64,000 nucleotides of DNA from Gemmatimonadota bacterium (GCA_009838845.1 VXRD01000026.1:18142-82141); one strand, 5' to 3'; counted from the first letter of the stretch, positions 17,428 to 26,993 are shown. The notes: generated by a model not told the origin, from the letters alone. Program-made: numbers and translations.

Positions 17428-18543
17428 ATGAAAGCATTTGATTTTTGTCCCACTACGCGCGTGGTATTTGGGGAGGGCACTCTCGCGCAATTGGGGAAAT
17501 TATCAAAAGAGTTGGGCGGAAGCCGCATACTTTTTGTTACCGATCCAGGGATTGTAAGTGCCGGGCTTGCAGACCGTGCGATTGCGCTACTTCAACGCGC
17601 TTCCCTGGATTTTTTTGTATTTGATGGTGCGGACGAAAATCCCACGACTGCGCATATAGATGCCGGTGTCGCGTTTGCAAAAGCGCATGGGACTATTGAT
17701 CTGATCGTCGGGATGGGAGGAGGCAGTGCGATGGATTGCGCCAAGGGGATCAATTTTATCCTGACTAACGGCGGACAAATGGCAGATTATCGGGGTATGG
17801 GACATGCGACAAAACCCATGTTGCCCTCTATTGGAGTTCCAACCACTGCGGGCACGGGGAGCGAAGCGCAGTCCTACGCGCTTATTGCCGATACAAAAAC
17901 GCATGTTAAGATGGCCTGTGGCGATCTAAAGGCGAGATTCAGGAGTGTTATTCTCGATCCTTCGCTGGTTGAAAGTGTGCCAAAAGATGTCGCAGCAGCA
18001 GCGGGTATAGACGCCATCGCACACGCTATCGAAAGTTATGTTTGCACGCGCCGCAATGCTATTTCTATGATGTTCGCACAAAAGGCGTGGCAATTGCTTT
18101 CATCGAGTTTTGAAAGCGTGCTGAAGGATGCTTCCGATAGCGAGGCGAGAAGTAAAATGCTTTTGGGCGCGCACTTTGCCGGTGCGGCTATTGAGAATGC
18201 CATGTTGGGTGCAGCCCATGCGTGTGCCAATCCATTGACCGCGCATTTTGGTATTGTACATGGTGTCGCTGTGGCACTTATGCTGCCCGCTGTCGTCCAA
18301 TTTAATGGAGAAACCGCAGGCACGCGCTATCGTGGACTCGGATCCGATGTTGATGAACTCGTCGAGCAGATCGCTTTTTTGAAAGGATGTGCAAATCTGC
18401 CTTCTCGATTGCGCGATCTCGGTGTATCGCGTGACAGCCTCCCCATGCTGGCAAAAGATGCCACTGAACAATGGACGGGTACTTTTAATCCGAGGCCCGT
18501 GGATGAAGATAATTTTCTCGCGCTTTACGAATCTGTGTATTGA
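17428..18543 (+). CDS. Iron-containing alcohol dehydrogenase
   Basis: 371 residues, full length for group III dehydrogenases. The dinucleotide-binding signature is VGMGGGSAMDCAKG (94-107), then GVPTTAGTGSEAQSYA. Metal ligands are expected in AIAHAIESYV, AAHACANPLTAHFGIVHG and nearby His residues, all present. It probably interconverts an aldehyde and an alcohol with NAD(P)H in the cytoplasm. It is translationally close to the aldehyde dehydrogenase (GGAGATGA at the junction: ribosome site and start directly after the stop). The following propeller gene begins 7 bases downstream, continuing the operon. Confidence 0.93.
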   Translation: MKAFDFCPTTRVVFGEGTLAQLGKLSKELGGSRILFVTDPGIVSAGLADRAIALLQRASLDFFVFDGADENPTTAHIDAGVAFAKAHGTIDLIVGMGGGSAMDCAKGINFILTNGGQMADYRGMGHATKPMLPSIGVPTTAGTGSEAQSYALIADTKTHVKMACGDLKARFRSVILDPSLVESVPKDVAAAAGIDAIAHAIESYVCTRRNAISMMFAQKAWQLLSSSFESVLKDASDSEARSKMLLGAHFAGAAIENAMLGAAHACANPLTAHFGIVHGVAVALMLPAVVQFNGETAGTRYRGLGSDVDELVEQIAFLKGCANLPSRLRDLGVSRDSLPMLAKDATEQWTGTFNPRPVDEDNFLALYESVY

Positions 18544-18549
18544 TACGCA

Positions 18550-19650
18550 ATGAGAGTGCTTCTTTTTTTTCTTATCTTTTATTTATTTTTAATTCCCGTC
18601 CATGCAGAAGAATGGAGCCGATTCCGCGGGGATGCACAATCTACGGGTGTTGCAAATAGTAGCTTGCCCGCTGAGCTGGATGTGTTGTGGACGGCACAGA
18701 TCGAAATAGGGATTGAATCCACCGCCGCAATTTGGCAAGACGCGGTGTATGTGGGCGGGTTGGATGAAAAGCTGTACGCTTTTGATTTTGATAGTGGTGC
18801 GATCAAGTGGACGTATTCGGCTACGGGTGAGATCAAATCGTCGCCATTGGTTTTTGAAAAAGCCGTGTTTTTCGGCGATGGCAATGGCGTTTTTCACGCT
18901 GTTGATGCACAGACAGGTAACGCACTTTGGACGTTTCAAACGGATGGGGAGATTATCTCTTCGGCAAATGCAACCGGGGACCGCGTCCTGTTTGGGTCTT
19001 ATGATCAGTTCTTATACTGCCTCGCGCCGGACGACGGGTCTTTGCTGTGGAAAATAGAAACGGATGGTTATGTTCACGGTATGCCGGCTATCGCACAAGC
19101 GCATACGCTGATCGCGGGGTGTGATGGCCTCTTGCGCGTTATCGATATTGCCAGTGGAAAAGAACAATCGCAAATTGAACTCGGTGCTTATGTGGGGGCC
19201 AGTGCCGCCGTTCATCAGACGCGCGCTTATGTGGGGACTTATGAGAGCCAGGTTTTGTGCATTGATTTAAACGCAAAAGAGATTGCCTGGAGATACGAAC
19301 ACCCGCAGCGGAAATTTCCCTATTTCGCATCGCCATCTACGACTCCTGAACGGGTTATTGTTGCAGGGCGCGACAAGATGGTTCACGCGCTTGATCCCGA
19401 TACGGGGGATATTTTGTGGACCTACACATCCCGCTCTCGATTTGAAGCGTCTCCCGTTGTGGTGGGAGATCGCGTTTTTGCAGGTACAATGGATGGAAAA
19501 ATTGTGGCGTTAAATCTCGAGACTGGAGAATCCGATTGGGAGTTTGTAACCGGATCGGGATTTATTGCTTCGCCGAGTGTGGCGCGCAAGCGGCTGATTA
19601 TTGGCACAACAGATGGGACGTTATATTGTTTTGGAAAGGCGGAAGAATGA
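18550..19650 (+). CDS. Secreted PQQ-like beta-propeller protein
   Basis: 366 residues. The signal peptide is very hydrophobic (residues 1-19, LLFFLIFYLFLIPVHA), then EEWSRFRGDAQSTG, the W-x-x-FRGD opening typical of the group. Seven or eight blades fill the rest (FDFDSGAIKWTYS, DAQTGNALWTFQ, APDDGSLLWKIE, DPDTGDILWTYT, NLETGESDWEFV). It is a compact, regular propeller without extra domains, resembling BamB-like folds. Its stop overlaps the start of the radical SAM gene (ATGA), so the two are translationally coupled. Role unknown. Confidence 0.85.
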   Translation: MRVLLFFLIFYLFLIPVHAEEWSRFRGDAQSTGVANSSLPAELDVLWTAQIEIGIESTAAIWQDAVYVGGLDEKLYAFDFDSGAIKWTYSATGEIKSSPLVFEKAVFFGDGNGVFHAVDAQTGNALWTFQTDGEIISSANATGDRVLFGSYDQFLYCLAPDDGSLLWKIETDGYVHGMPAIAQAHTLIAGCDGLLRVIDIASGKEQSQIELGAYVGASAAVHQTRAYVGTYESQVLCIDLNAKEIAWRYEHPQRKFPYFASPSTTPERVIVAGRDKMVHALDPDTGDILWTYTSRSRFEASPVVVGDRVFAGTMDGKIVALNLETGESDWEFVTGSGFIASPSVARKRLIIGTTDGTLYCFGKAEE

Positions 19651-20993
19651 GCGAGCAAATTCAGATTCCAGAGCCAGCGACAACCCGCAAAGTGTGGAAG
19701 GAGACAGATGTTGGTAGCGTGTTTGTTTCCAATTATCCGCCTTACTCTTTCTGGCGCGATGAAAATACGGCGCGCATTGAAGAGATGTTGCACACATCTG
19801 ATTCGGGGGATAGAGAAGTTCCTATGGGCCTTTACCTGCATATTCCATTTTGCCGAAAACGGTGTAAGTTCTGTTATTTTCGGGTTTATACAGATCGAAA
19901 TAGTACGGAAATTCAGACGTATTTGGATGCCCTGGCAAAAGAAGTGGAAACTTATAGCGCATTGCCGCGTATTGCAGGGCGAAAATTGCACTTCGTTTAT
20001 TTTGGCGGTGGCACGCCGTCTTATATTAGTGTCAAACACTTGAAGGTATTGGTTGACCGGGTCAAGGCTGTGATGCCATGGGATGATGCGGAAGAAGTGG
20101 CATTTGAATGCGAACCGGGTACGCTGTCAAAATCCAAAGTGGAGGCTATTCGAGAGATTGGCGTCACGCGCTTGAGCCTGGGATTGGAGAATTTAAACGA
20201 CGGTATATTGCAGGAGAATGGTCGCGCACACGTCAGCAAAGAAATTTACAGGGCTATGCCCTGGGTCAAGGCGCAGGAATTTGCACAGGTCAATGTAGAT
20301 TTAATCTCCGGTATGGTTGGGGAGACATGGGAGACGTGGCGAGATACGGTGCAGGGCACCATTGATCTCGACGCGGATAGCGTCACTATTTATCAGATGG
20401 AGTTGCCGTTTAATACGACGTATTCAAAAGCGATACGCGATGGAGGGGGGTTGCAGGTCGCGGATTGGGCTACCAAGCGCGCGTGGCACAATTACGCGAT
20501 TGAAGAGTTTGCCAAAGCGGGCTATGAAACATCGAGTGCTTATACGCTGGTGAAAAAAGGTCGCCTGAACAAATTCGTCTATCGAGATGCTCTGTGGCGT
20601 AGTGCGGATCTCATCGGTACGGGTGTGGCTTCTTTTTCACATGTGGGAGGTATGCATTTTCAAAACCAGACGCACTGGGATCCCTATATCGAAACTATTG
20701 ATAAAGGACAACTTCCGCTCAATCGATCTTTTGTGCCGACAAAAGAAGAGCGTCTGATAAGGGAAATGATTTTGCAACTCAAGCTCGGGCGGATTGAAAC
20801 AGCGTATTTTCAGGATAAATTTGGTGTCAATATTTTGCAGCAATTTGGTGATGCCTATCAGAAGCTCAGGGAATACGAGATGCTGGATTTCGATTCGCAG
20901 AGTATCACTCTGAGCCGGGAGGGACTTTTGCGCGTCGATCAGTTGCTGCCCGAATTTTACCACGAAAAATATCGCAATTCGCGCTATACATGA
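19647..20993 (+). CDS. HemN/HemW-family radical SAM protein
   Basis: 448 residues from the ATG at 19647, within the ATGA overlap with the propeller gene. The cluster motif is C69-x3-C73-x2-C76 in YLHIPFCRKRCKFCYF, as in coproporphyrinogen III oxidase-like enzymes. FGGGTPSYIS follows, with ECEPGTLSKSK for SAM binding and a HemN_C-like tail (GTGVASFSHVGGMHFQN). The extra Cys directly after the cluster that HemN uses is a Tyr here (FCYF). Family members are oxygen-independent CPO, the heme chaperone HemW, or heme-degrading ChuW/HutW methyltransferases. The family is secure but the activity is not. Proximity to a TonB receptor would fit a HutW/ChuW-like role, a weak inference. Confidence 0.8.
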   Translation: MSEQIQIPEPATTRKVWKETDVGSVFVSNYPPYSFWRDENTARIEEMLHTSDSGDREVPMGLYLHIPFCRKRCKFCYFRVYTDRNSTEIQTYLDALAKEVETYSALPRIAGRKLHFVYFGGGTPSYISVKHLKVLVDRVKAVMPWDDAEEVAFECEPGTLSKSKVEAIREIGVTRLSLGLENLNDGILQENGRAHVSKEIYRAMPWVKAQEFAQVNVDLISGMVGETWETWRDTVQGTIDLDADSVTIYQMELPFNTTYSKAIRDGGGLQVADWATKRAWHNYAIEEFAKAGYETSSAYTLVKKGRLNKFVYRDALWRSADLIGTGVASFSHVGGMHFQNQTHWDPYIETIDKGQLPLNRSFVPTKEERLIREMILQLKLGRIETAYFQDKFGVNILQQFGDAYQKLREYEMLDFDSQSITLSREGLLRVDQLLPEFYHEKYRNSRYT

Positions 20994-21023
20994 GTGATCA
21001 CTACCACTAACTATGGGGGATAT

Positions 21024-22265
21024 ATGATATACAGGTATTATTTTTTACTCGCTGTTGTGCTGTGCTTTTCTTCCGCACATGCGGATTGGCCCCAATGGTT
21101 GGGACCCAACCGAACGGGTATTTCTTCTGAAACGGGGTTGTTGACAACCTGGGCAAAAGATGGTCCAACGGTTGTGTGGGAAAAAGAACTCGGAGAGGGG
21201 TTTTCCGGTATCTCGGTCGCAGAGGGACGGGTCTATACTATGTTCTCTGCCGGTGAAGATGAATTTGCCGTTTGCCTCGAGGAAAAAACGGGTGAGGAAA
21301 TATGGCGTTTCAGGACCGGTGCCAAATACTATGAGCGGCAAGGTGGGAATGGTCCCCGTTCTCAGCCCACTGTGGATGGCGATCGGGTTTTTGTGCTCAG
21401 TGCCGAAGGCTGGTTGTACGCGCTCAATGCAAAAGATGGCAAAAAACTTTGGCTGGTCGATCTCTACGATGGATTGGGCAGTCGCGTGCCAAAATTTGGT
21501 TTTTCGACGTCGCCGCTGGTCGAAGGCGATTTGTTGCTCTTAGAAGTGGGCACACGGCAGGGGACATTTATCGCTTTGGATAAGACAAATGGCACTGTCA
21601 AGTGGGCGTCTCAACGAGATGTAGTGTCTTATTCATCGCCTATTGCTGTAGATATTGCGGGTATTCGCCAGGTGGTTTTTGTTTCGGGCGAAGCCGCGGT
21701 TGGGCTTTCTCCCGCGGATGGCTCGCTCTACTGGCGATTTCCCTGGTACACATCTTATGACTTGAATGTTGCTACGCCAATTTTAGTGCCTCCAGATCGC
21801 ATATTTATTTCTTCGGGTTATGACCACGGGGCAGCTCTGTTGCAAATATCCCAGGAGGGAGATGGTTTGAGCGTTAAAAAGGTGTGGGAAAGCCGCGGTA
21901 TGAAAAACCATTTTGGAACATCGCTCCTGATCGGCGACTATATCTACGGTTTTGACAATGCAATTTTGAAATGTATTGAAGCAGAGACTGGCAAGGAGCA
22001 GTGGAAACGCCGGGGGTATGGCAAAGGGACGCTTATTTATGCCGATGGACATTTGATCATTTTGAGCGATAAAGGCAAACTCGCATTGGCAGATGCATCG
22101 CCTACGGGTTTTCGGGAAAAGGTCAGTGCGCAAGTGCTTTCGGGCAAATGCTGGACACCACCAACACTTGCCAATGGCAAAATTTTTGTGCGCGATATGC
22201 ATAGGATTGTATGCATGGATGTATCGGGCACGCAGGCGAAACCTGCGGACACGGAGAGCGAATAA
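21024..22265 (+). CDS. Secreted PQQ-like beta-propeller protein
   Basis: 413 residues from the ATG at 21024, with GGGGGA before it. Signal peptide at 1-21 (FLLAVVLCFSSAHA), then DWPQWLGPNRTGISSETGLL. Blades include LEEKTGEEIWRFR, NAKDGKKLWLVD, DKTNGTVKWAS, SPADGSLYWRF and EAETGKEQWKRRG. The C-terminal portion (RGYGKGTLIYADGHLIIL, LADASPTGF) closely parallels the minus-strand propeller at 33187 (RYGHGQLILVDDLLLIQ, LVDASPIEH), so the two are close paralogues. It lies between the radical SAM gene and the TonB receptor on the same strand. Confidence 0.85.
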   Translation: MIYRYYFLLAVVLCFSSAHADWPQWLGPNRTGISSETGLLTTWAKDGPTVVWEKELGEGFSGISVAEGRVYTMFSAGEDEFAVCLEEKTGEEIWRFRTGAKYYERQGGNGPRSQPTVDGDRVFVLSAEGWLYALNAKDGKKLWLVDLYDGLGSRVPKFGFSTSPLVEGDLLLLEVGTRQGTFIALDKTNGTVKWASQRDVVSYSSPIAVDIAGIRQVVFVSGEAAVGLSPADGSLYWRFPWYTSYDLNVATPILVPPDRIFISSGYDHGAALLQISQEGDGLSVKKVWESRGMKNHFGTSLLIGDYIYGFDNAILKCIEAETGKEQWKRRGYGKGTLIYADGHLIILSDKGKLALADASPTGFREKVSAQVLSGKCWTPPTLANGKIFVRDMHRIVCMDVSGTQAKPADTESE

Positions 22266-22309
22266 TAGTCGGAAGAGGCCGGGGGACAACCGATAATCGG
22301 AGAATTGCT

Positions 22310-24424
22310 ATGCGTTATTTTCGACAGCTTTTGATTTTTGTCTGTATTCTGGGCCTGACGAGTAATCTTATTTTTGCGCAAAATACAGAAGAGGATGAGA
22401 AGAAGGAAGAACTGCCCGTTTATGCGGGGGAAGAGATCGTGGTGACGGAGAGCAAGGAAAAAGTGCCTACCGTGAGCACTATCGCGACCAAGGTCCCCGT
22501 CCCAATTCGTTTGACACCGGCGAGTATCGGTGTAGTTAATCACGGGTTATTTCAACATCAAAGCGGCGTGGTTTTGGGGGATGCACTGCGGAATGTGAGC
22601 GGGGTCAATATTCAGACCGTATTTGGCGTTACGGATTTCTTCGTCATTCGCGGGTTCGATTCGCTTTCCAGCGGGCTGGTGCTCACCGATGGCGCATCGG
22701 AGCCAGAAGCCACGTTTTACAATCTTTACAATCTGGAGCGCGTAGAGGTGCTCAAGGGTCCGGGGGCATTTTTATACGGGGGCAATCCGCTTTCTGGATC
22801 GGTGAATCTGAATCGCAAACAACCGATTTTTACAAATGCGTTCCAGGTCGGGGGTTCTTACGGTCCGTACAAGACAGGACGAGGAACAGTAGATGCAAAT
22901 TGGGCGGATGTCGATCAGGGTATTGCTTTGCGCGTCAATGCACTACGGCAGGTATCTGATAGCTATCGAGACGATAAAGACAGCGGCTTGTGGGCTGTAA
23001 ATCCCGCGGTGACATGGCGGCCCAGTGACAAAACCACAGTGACCGCCAATTTTGAATATGTCACCAGCAGGTACAAATCGGATTCAGGCCTGCCCATTAT
23101 TAATGAGGCGGTCGCAGATGTGCCGCGCACACAATCGTATCAATCGCCTTTTGATGCGTCAGATCAAGATATTTATCGGGCGCGCGTCGATCTTCAGTCG
23201 CGCTTATCGCAGCGGGTTACGCTTCGCAACAAGCTCTATTATACCGATTTTTCATGGGTGTCTCAGGGCACATTGTTCAACGGCGTTTTCCCCAATGCCC
23301 AGGGCAGTCTGGACATCTTGCGCTCACTTGTTCTATTGGACGACCATCAGAAAGTGTTGGGCAATCAGTTTGAACTGCTTTCTACATTCCGCACGGGCCA
23401 CGTAGAACACACGCTGCTTACCGGACTGGAACTGATGCAGTGGAGAGACAAATTTACCTTAGATGTGGCTGCTTTGCCCAATATCGACGTGTTCAACCCC
23501 GTGGAAACCGCGAGCCAGCCTTATTTTTATATTCCAGGGCAATCGCAGGGAGCAGATTCAAAAAGCCGCGTTGTCGCGCCCTATGTCGTGGATCGCATTG
23601 TCTTTTGTCCATGTTATCAGGCATTTGTAGGTGTGCGATATGACCGTATTGATTACGATGATCCCGTGACTTCCACGACGCGCAATTACAACAAACTGAG
23701 TCCTATGGCTGGCATGGTGTTTTCGCTTAAGGAGGATCTTTCGTTTTACGCCAATGCGGGTAAAGCATTTGCGCCTCCTTCGAGCCTGGTCGCAGGTCCG
23801 CGAGAAACAGAAGAGAGTTTCCAGATGGAAGTGGGCGCGAAAAAATACCTGTTGGATAACCGCCTACACGCGAGCCTTGCAGTTTATCATTTGACAAAAA
23901 ACAATATTGGCATTCCCGATGCAACAGGCGTTACAAAACAAGATGGGGATCAGAGGTCTCGCGGTGTTGAGCTTGAAGTGATGATGCGCCCCGTGAGAAA
24001 TTGGCACACATTTTTGTCCTACTCATTTTCCGATGCCACACTCACGCGCTTTGCCGAATTTGTTCCCGTGTTTACGCAAACGGGTATTACATACCAGCTT
24101 ATGGATCGTTCGGGAAATAGGGCGGCTTTTTCGCCGCGTCATATTTTTAATGTGTGGACGGCGAGAGGATTTGACAATGGATTGGAATTTGGGATTGGCG
24201 CGCGCTATGTTGCCAGCCAGTTTATTGCCGAAGACAATCAATTTCAGATTGGGAATGTGCTGACGCTGGATGCCTCGGTGTCTTATGCGTACAGGCTGAT
24301 AAAATTTCGCATTAACGCCAAAAATTTGACCAATCAGGAATACGAAACGCGCGGCTTTGGCTCCGCTTCAATTATTCCGGCCAATCCATTTGGCCTGTAC
24401 TGTGCTTTTGAAGTCAATATTTGA
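22310..24424 (+). CDS. TonB-dependent outer-membrane receptor, siderophore type
   Basis: 704 residues from the ATG at 22310 (GGAGAA upstream). A signal peptide covers residues 1-24 and is followed by an acidic linker and a TonB-box-like EEIVVTES. The plug contains GDALRNVSGVNIQ, FFVIRGFDS, LYNLERVEVLKGPGAFLYG and GSVNLNRKQP, all standard for siderophore receptors. The rest is a 22-strand barrel with alternating aromatic residues, including MAGMVFSLKEDLSFYANAGKAFAPP and NQEYETRGFG near the end. No STN signalling domain is present, so it does not signal to a FecI/FecR-type system. It would take up an iron chelate or other large solute. The next gene starts 3 bases after its stop. Confidence 0.93.
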   Translation: MRYFRQLLIFVCILGLTSNLIFAQNTEEDEKKEELPVYAGEEIVVTESKEKVPTVSTIATKVPVPIRLTPASIGVVNHGLFQHQSGVVLGDALRNVSGVNIQTVFGVTDFFVIRGFDSLSSGLVLTDGASEPEATFYNLYNLERVEVLKGPGAFLYGGNPLSGSVNLNRKQPIFTNAFQVGGSYGPYKTGRGTVDANWADVDQGIALRVNALRQVSDSYRDDKDSGLWAVNPAVTWRPSDKTTVTANFEYVTSRYKSDSGLPIINEAVADVPRTQSYQSPFDASDQDIYRARVDLQSRLSQRVTLRNKLYYTDFSWVSQGTLFNGVFPNAQGSLDILRSLVLLDDHQKVLGNQFELLSTFRTGHVEHTLLTGLELMQWRDKFTLDVAALPNIDVFNPVETASQPYFYIPGQSQGADSKSRVVAPYVVDRIVFCPCYQAFVGVRYDRIDYDDPVTSTTRNYNKLSPMAGMVFSLKEDLSFYANAGKAFAPPSSLVAGPRETEESFQMEVGAKKYLLDNRLHASLAVYHLTKNNIGIPDATGVTKQDGDQRSRGVELEVMMRPVRNWHTFLSYSFSDATLTRFAEFVPVFTQTGITYQLMDRSGNRAAFSPRHIFNVWTARGFDNGLEFGIGARYVASQFIAEDNQFQIGNVLTLDASVSYAYRLIKFRINAKNLTNQEYETRGFGSASIIPANPFGLYCAFEVNI

Positions 24425-24427
24425 ACT

Positions 24428-25699
24428 ATGCCCGACTTGACCCCAGATCGAAATGCGCTTTGGCAGCGGCAGTTGAAGCGGTTGCGAGGTATGCTGTCTT
24501 CAGTGCTGAATGGCAATGATTTTTATCGCAATAAGTTGAATCGAGCGGGTATTTATCGACCCGAGGATATTCAGACGCGCGATGATTACAGGCTGTTGCC
24601 CTTCACGACCAAAGAGGAATTATCAGCAGATCAGATGGCGTATCCCCCTTATGGCAGTAATCTGACGTTTCCGCCAGATCACTATGTTCGCGTCCATCAA
24701 ACATCGGGGACTACGGGAGAGCCTTTGAACTGGTTGGATACGGTAGAGAGTTGGGATTGGTTTGCGCGTTGCTGGACTTATGTGTATCGCGGGGCGGGCG
24801 TGACGGCAAATGACAGACTGTTTTTTGCCTTTTCCTTTGGCCCTTTTATCGGATTCTGGACCGGGCATGAGAGCGCGCGTTTAATGGGTGCGATGTCCAT
24901 CTCCGGTGGGTCTATGTCCACAATTCAGCGTTTGCAGGCGATTCAGGATCATCGGGTTACTGTTCTGATCTGTACGCCGACATATGCCCTGCATCTGGCA
25001 GAGGTGGCTCAGGCCGAAGGTTTTGATATTGCAGGTGGGAGTGTTCAGACTACAATTCACGCAGGCGAACCCGGCGCGGGGTTGCCTGCGACCAGACGAC
25101 GCATTGAACAGGTCTGGGGAGCGCGTTGTTATGACCACGCCGGAGCGACTGAGGTGGGTGCGTGGGGATTTGAATGTGCGTTTCGAGATGGCATGCATAT
25201 CAACGAAGCCGAATTTATTTGCGAAGTGATTGATCCCGATACGGGCGAACAAGCGAGAGAGGGGGAGTTGGTGCTTACCAATTTGGGACGCGCTGGCATG
25301 CCCGTTATCCGCTATCGCACGGGAGATCGCGTAAAGCTGAATGCAGAAATCTGTGGTTGCGGTTCGAGTTTCTCGCGTCTGGAAGGGGGCGTGATTGGAC
25401 GTATCGACGATGCGTTGATTATCCGCGGCGTCAATTTTTATCCCAGCGCGATTGAAAATATCGTGCGGGGATTTCCCGAAGTGACAGAGTTTGCGGTAGA
25501 TATTTATCGACAACGCGAAATGGACGATATGAAAATTCGCATCGAATTAAATGGCGGAGAGGCGGGTGCAATTTCCGATGCGATAGGTAGAGAGGTGCGA
25601 CATATTCTGGGCATACGCGCCAGCGTTCAAACCGTGCCACACAATACGTTGCCGAGATTTGAACTTAAAGCGAGACGGTTTACAGATCATCGAGTTTAA
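24428..25699 (+). CDS. PaaK-like phenylacetate-CoA ligase family protein
   Basis: 423 residues, the usual PaaK length. The P-loop is HQTSGTTGEPLNW (residues ~93-105). HAGATEVGAWGFEC near 240 is the A5-type motif and VIRYRTGDR the A7-type. A full C-terminal lid follows with the RGVNFYPSAIENIV signature. It should activate an aryl or acyl carboxylate to the adenylate and transfer it to CoA or a carrier thiol. It begins 3 bases after the TonB receptor and is followed 19 bases later by the halogenase-like flavoenzyme. Unlike the shorter ligase at 9567, it keeps the lid domain. Substrate unknown. Confidence 0.9.
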   Translation: MPDLTPDRNALWQRQLKRLRGMLSSVLNGNDFYRNKLNRAGIYRPEDIQTRDDYRLLPFTTKEELSADQMAYPPYGSNLTFPPDHYVRVHQTSGTTGEPLNWLDTVESWDWFARCWTYVYRGAGVTANDRLFFAFSFGPFIGFWTGHESARLMGAMSISGGSMSTIQRLQAIQDHRVTVLICTPTYALHLAEVAQAEGFDIAGGSVQTTIHAGEPGAGLPATRRRIEQVWGARCYDHAGATEVGAWGFECAFRDGMHINEAEFICEVIDPDTGEQAREGELVLTNLGRAGMPVIRYRTGDRVKLNAEICGCGSSFSRLEGGVIGRIDDALIIRGVNFYPSAIENIVRGFPEVTEFAVDIYRQREMDDMKIRIELNGGEAGAISDAIGREVRHILGIRASVQTVPHNTLPRFELKARRFTDHRV

Positions 25700-25718
25700 T
25701 TTAATAGAAAGCATTTCT

Positions 25719-26978
25719 ATGATTGCAGATCAATACGATGTTGTTGTTATAGGCGGGGGACCTGCGGGGAGTACGACAGCCGCGCTTGTCGCTGAATATG
25801 GACACCGCGTACTATTGCTGGAGCGGGAGGAGTTTCCCAGGTTTCAGATTGGCGAGTCCCTGATGCCGGGTACTTACTGGTCATTCAAGCGGTTGGGGCT
25901 GCTGGATAAGCTAAAAAAAAGTGCGTTTGTGAAAAAATATAGTGTTCAGTTTTTCAGCGGATCGGGAAAAGGCTCTGCGCCATTTTATTTTCATTTACAC
26001 GATCCTCACGAGAGTTCTATCACCTATCAGGTGTTGCGCAGCGAATTTGATCTTATGATGATGGATAATGCCCGCGAGAAAGGCGCCGAGGTCGTGCAGG
26101 GGGCGAGTGTGCATCAGGTGCATTTTAGTGGGAAGCGCGCAACGGGTGTTCAGGTGAGATACCGCGATGGACAGATCAGTGATGTGTCTGCCAGTGTCAT
26201 CGTAGATGCGACGGGACGAAGCGCGCTTATTTCGAGGAGGCTAAAGACCAAGACGATTGAGCCAAAGCTCAAAAAGGCGTCTATTTTCACGCACTACAAA
26301 GGCGCGTTCCGCGATGAGGGGATTGACGAAGGTGCAACGCTGATTTTACATACGCAAGACAAGGACTCCTGGTTCTGGTACATCCCGCTGGCAGATGATG
26401 TGGTCAGCGTGGGCGTTGTTGGGGGATTGGATTATTTGCTGCAAAACCGCAAGAGAACCCCACAGGAAATTTTCGAAGAAGAGCTGGATAAGTGCATCCG
26501 CATGCAAGAACGGCTCGCCGGGGCAGAGCAGTTATTTCCGATGAAAGTCACGCAGGACTTTTCATACCGATCCAATACTGTCGCGGGTGAGGGATGGGTG
26601 CTGGTGGGCGATGCTTTTGGTTTTATCGATCCCGTTTATTCCTCGGGTGTGTTCCTCGCGCTCAAATCGGGCGAGATGGCCGCCGATGCGATCCACGAGG
26701 CCATTGAAAAACGCGATTTCTCCGCCGAGCAACTCGGCAAATGGGGATCAGAATTTCTTCCGGGCATGGAGGCGATTCGCAAATTGGTCTATGCTTTTTA
26801 TACTAAAGATTTCAGTTTTGCCAAATTTTTAAAATCGCATCCGGAATGTATAGATGGCATTATCAATATTTTAAAAGGCAATGTCTATCGCGAGGATGTC
26901 ACTCCTATTTTTGAACCTATGGGACAAATGTGCGATCTGCCCGAGACTGTGGATCACTACGCTGAGGTATCTGCTTAA
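25719..26978 (+). CDS. Flavin-dependent halogenase-like FAD oxidoreductase
   Basis: 420 residues from the ATG at 25719. The FAD-binding GGGPAGS is at residues 12-18 and RFQIGESLMP at 41-50. A KK pair at 72-73 lies where CmlS/PltA-type halogenases keep their active-site Lys. DSWFWYIPL contains W218-x-W220-x-I222-P223, the WxWxIP motif used to separate flavin halogenases from monooxygenases. GDAFGFIDPVYSSGV closes the FAD site. Related geranylgeranyl-reductase-like enzymes share parts of this pattern, so halogenation is a hypothesis. The neighbouring ligase would supply an activated substrate, as in pathways where halogenases act on carrier-bound aryl groups. A longer frame to 25659 overlaps the ligase and lacks a ribosome site. 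Confidence 0.8.
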   Translation: MIADQYDVVVIGGGPAGSTTAALVAEYGHRVLLLEREEFPRFQIGESLMPGTYWSFKRLGLLDKLKKSAFVKKYSVQFFSGSGKGSAPFYFHLHDPHESSITYQVLRSEFDLMMMDNAREKGAEVVQGASVHQVHFSGKRATGVQVRYRDGQISDVSASVIVDATGRSALISRRLKTKTIEPKLKKASIFTHYKGAFRDEGIDEGATLILHTQDKDSWFWYIPLADDVVSVGVVGGLDYLLQNRKRTPQEIFEEELDKCIRMQERLAGAEQLFPMKVTQDFSYRSNTVAGEGWVLVGDAFGFIDPVYSSGVFLALKSGEMAADAIHEAIEKRDFSAEQLGKWGSEFLPGMEAIRKLVYAFYTKDFSFAKFLKSHPECIDGIINILKGNVYREDVTPIFEPMGQMCDLPETVDHYAEVSA

Positions 26979-26993
26979 ACGGGATTGCTGTAT

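Noticed and set aside
18275..18290. TGGCAC with GC ten bases later, resembling a sigma-54 promoter
   Set aside because: It lies inside the alcohol dehydrogenase coding sequence, far from any gene start, and the -12 element is CTGC rather than TTGC.
24881..25513. Minus-strand open frame of about 210 codons
   Set aside because: Antisense to the well-supported PaaK-like ligase; its translation is low-quality and matches no family.
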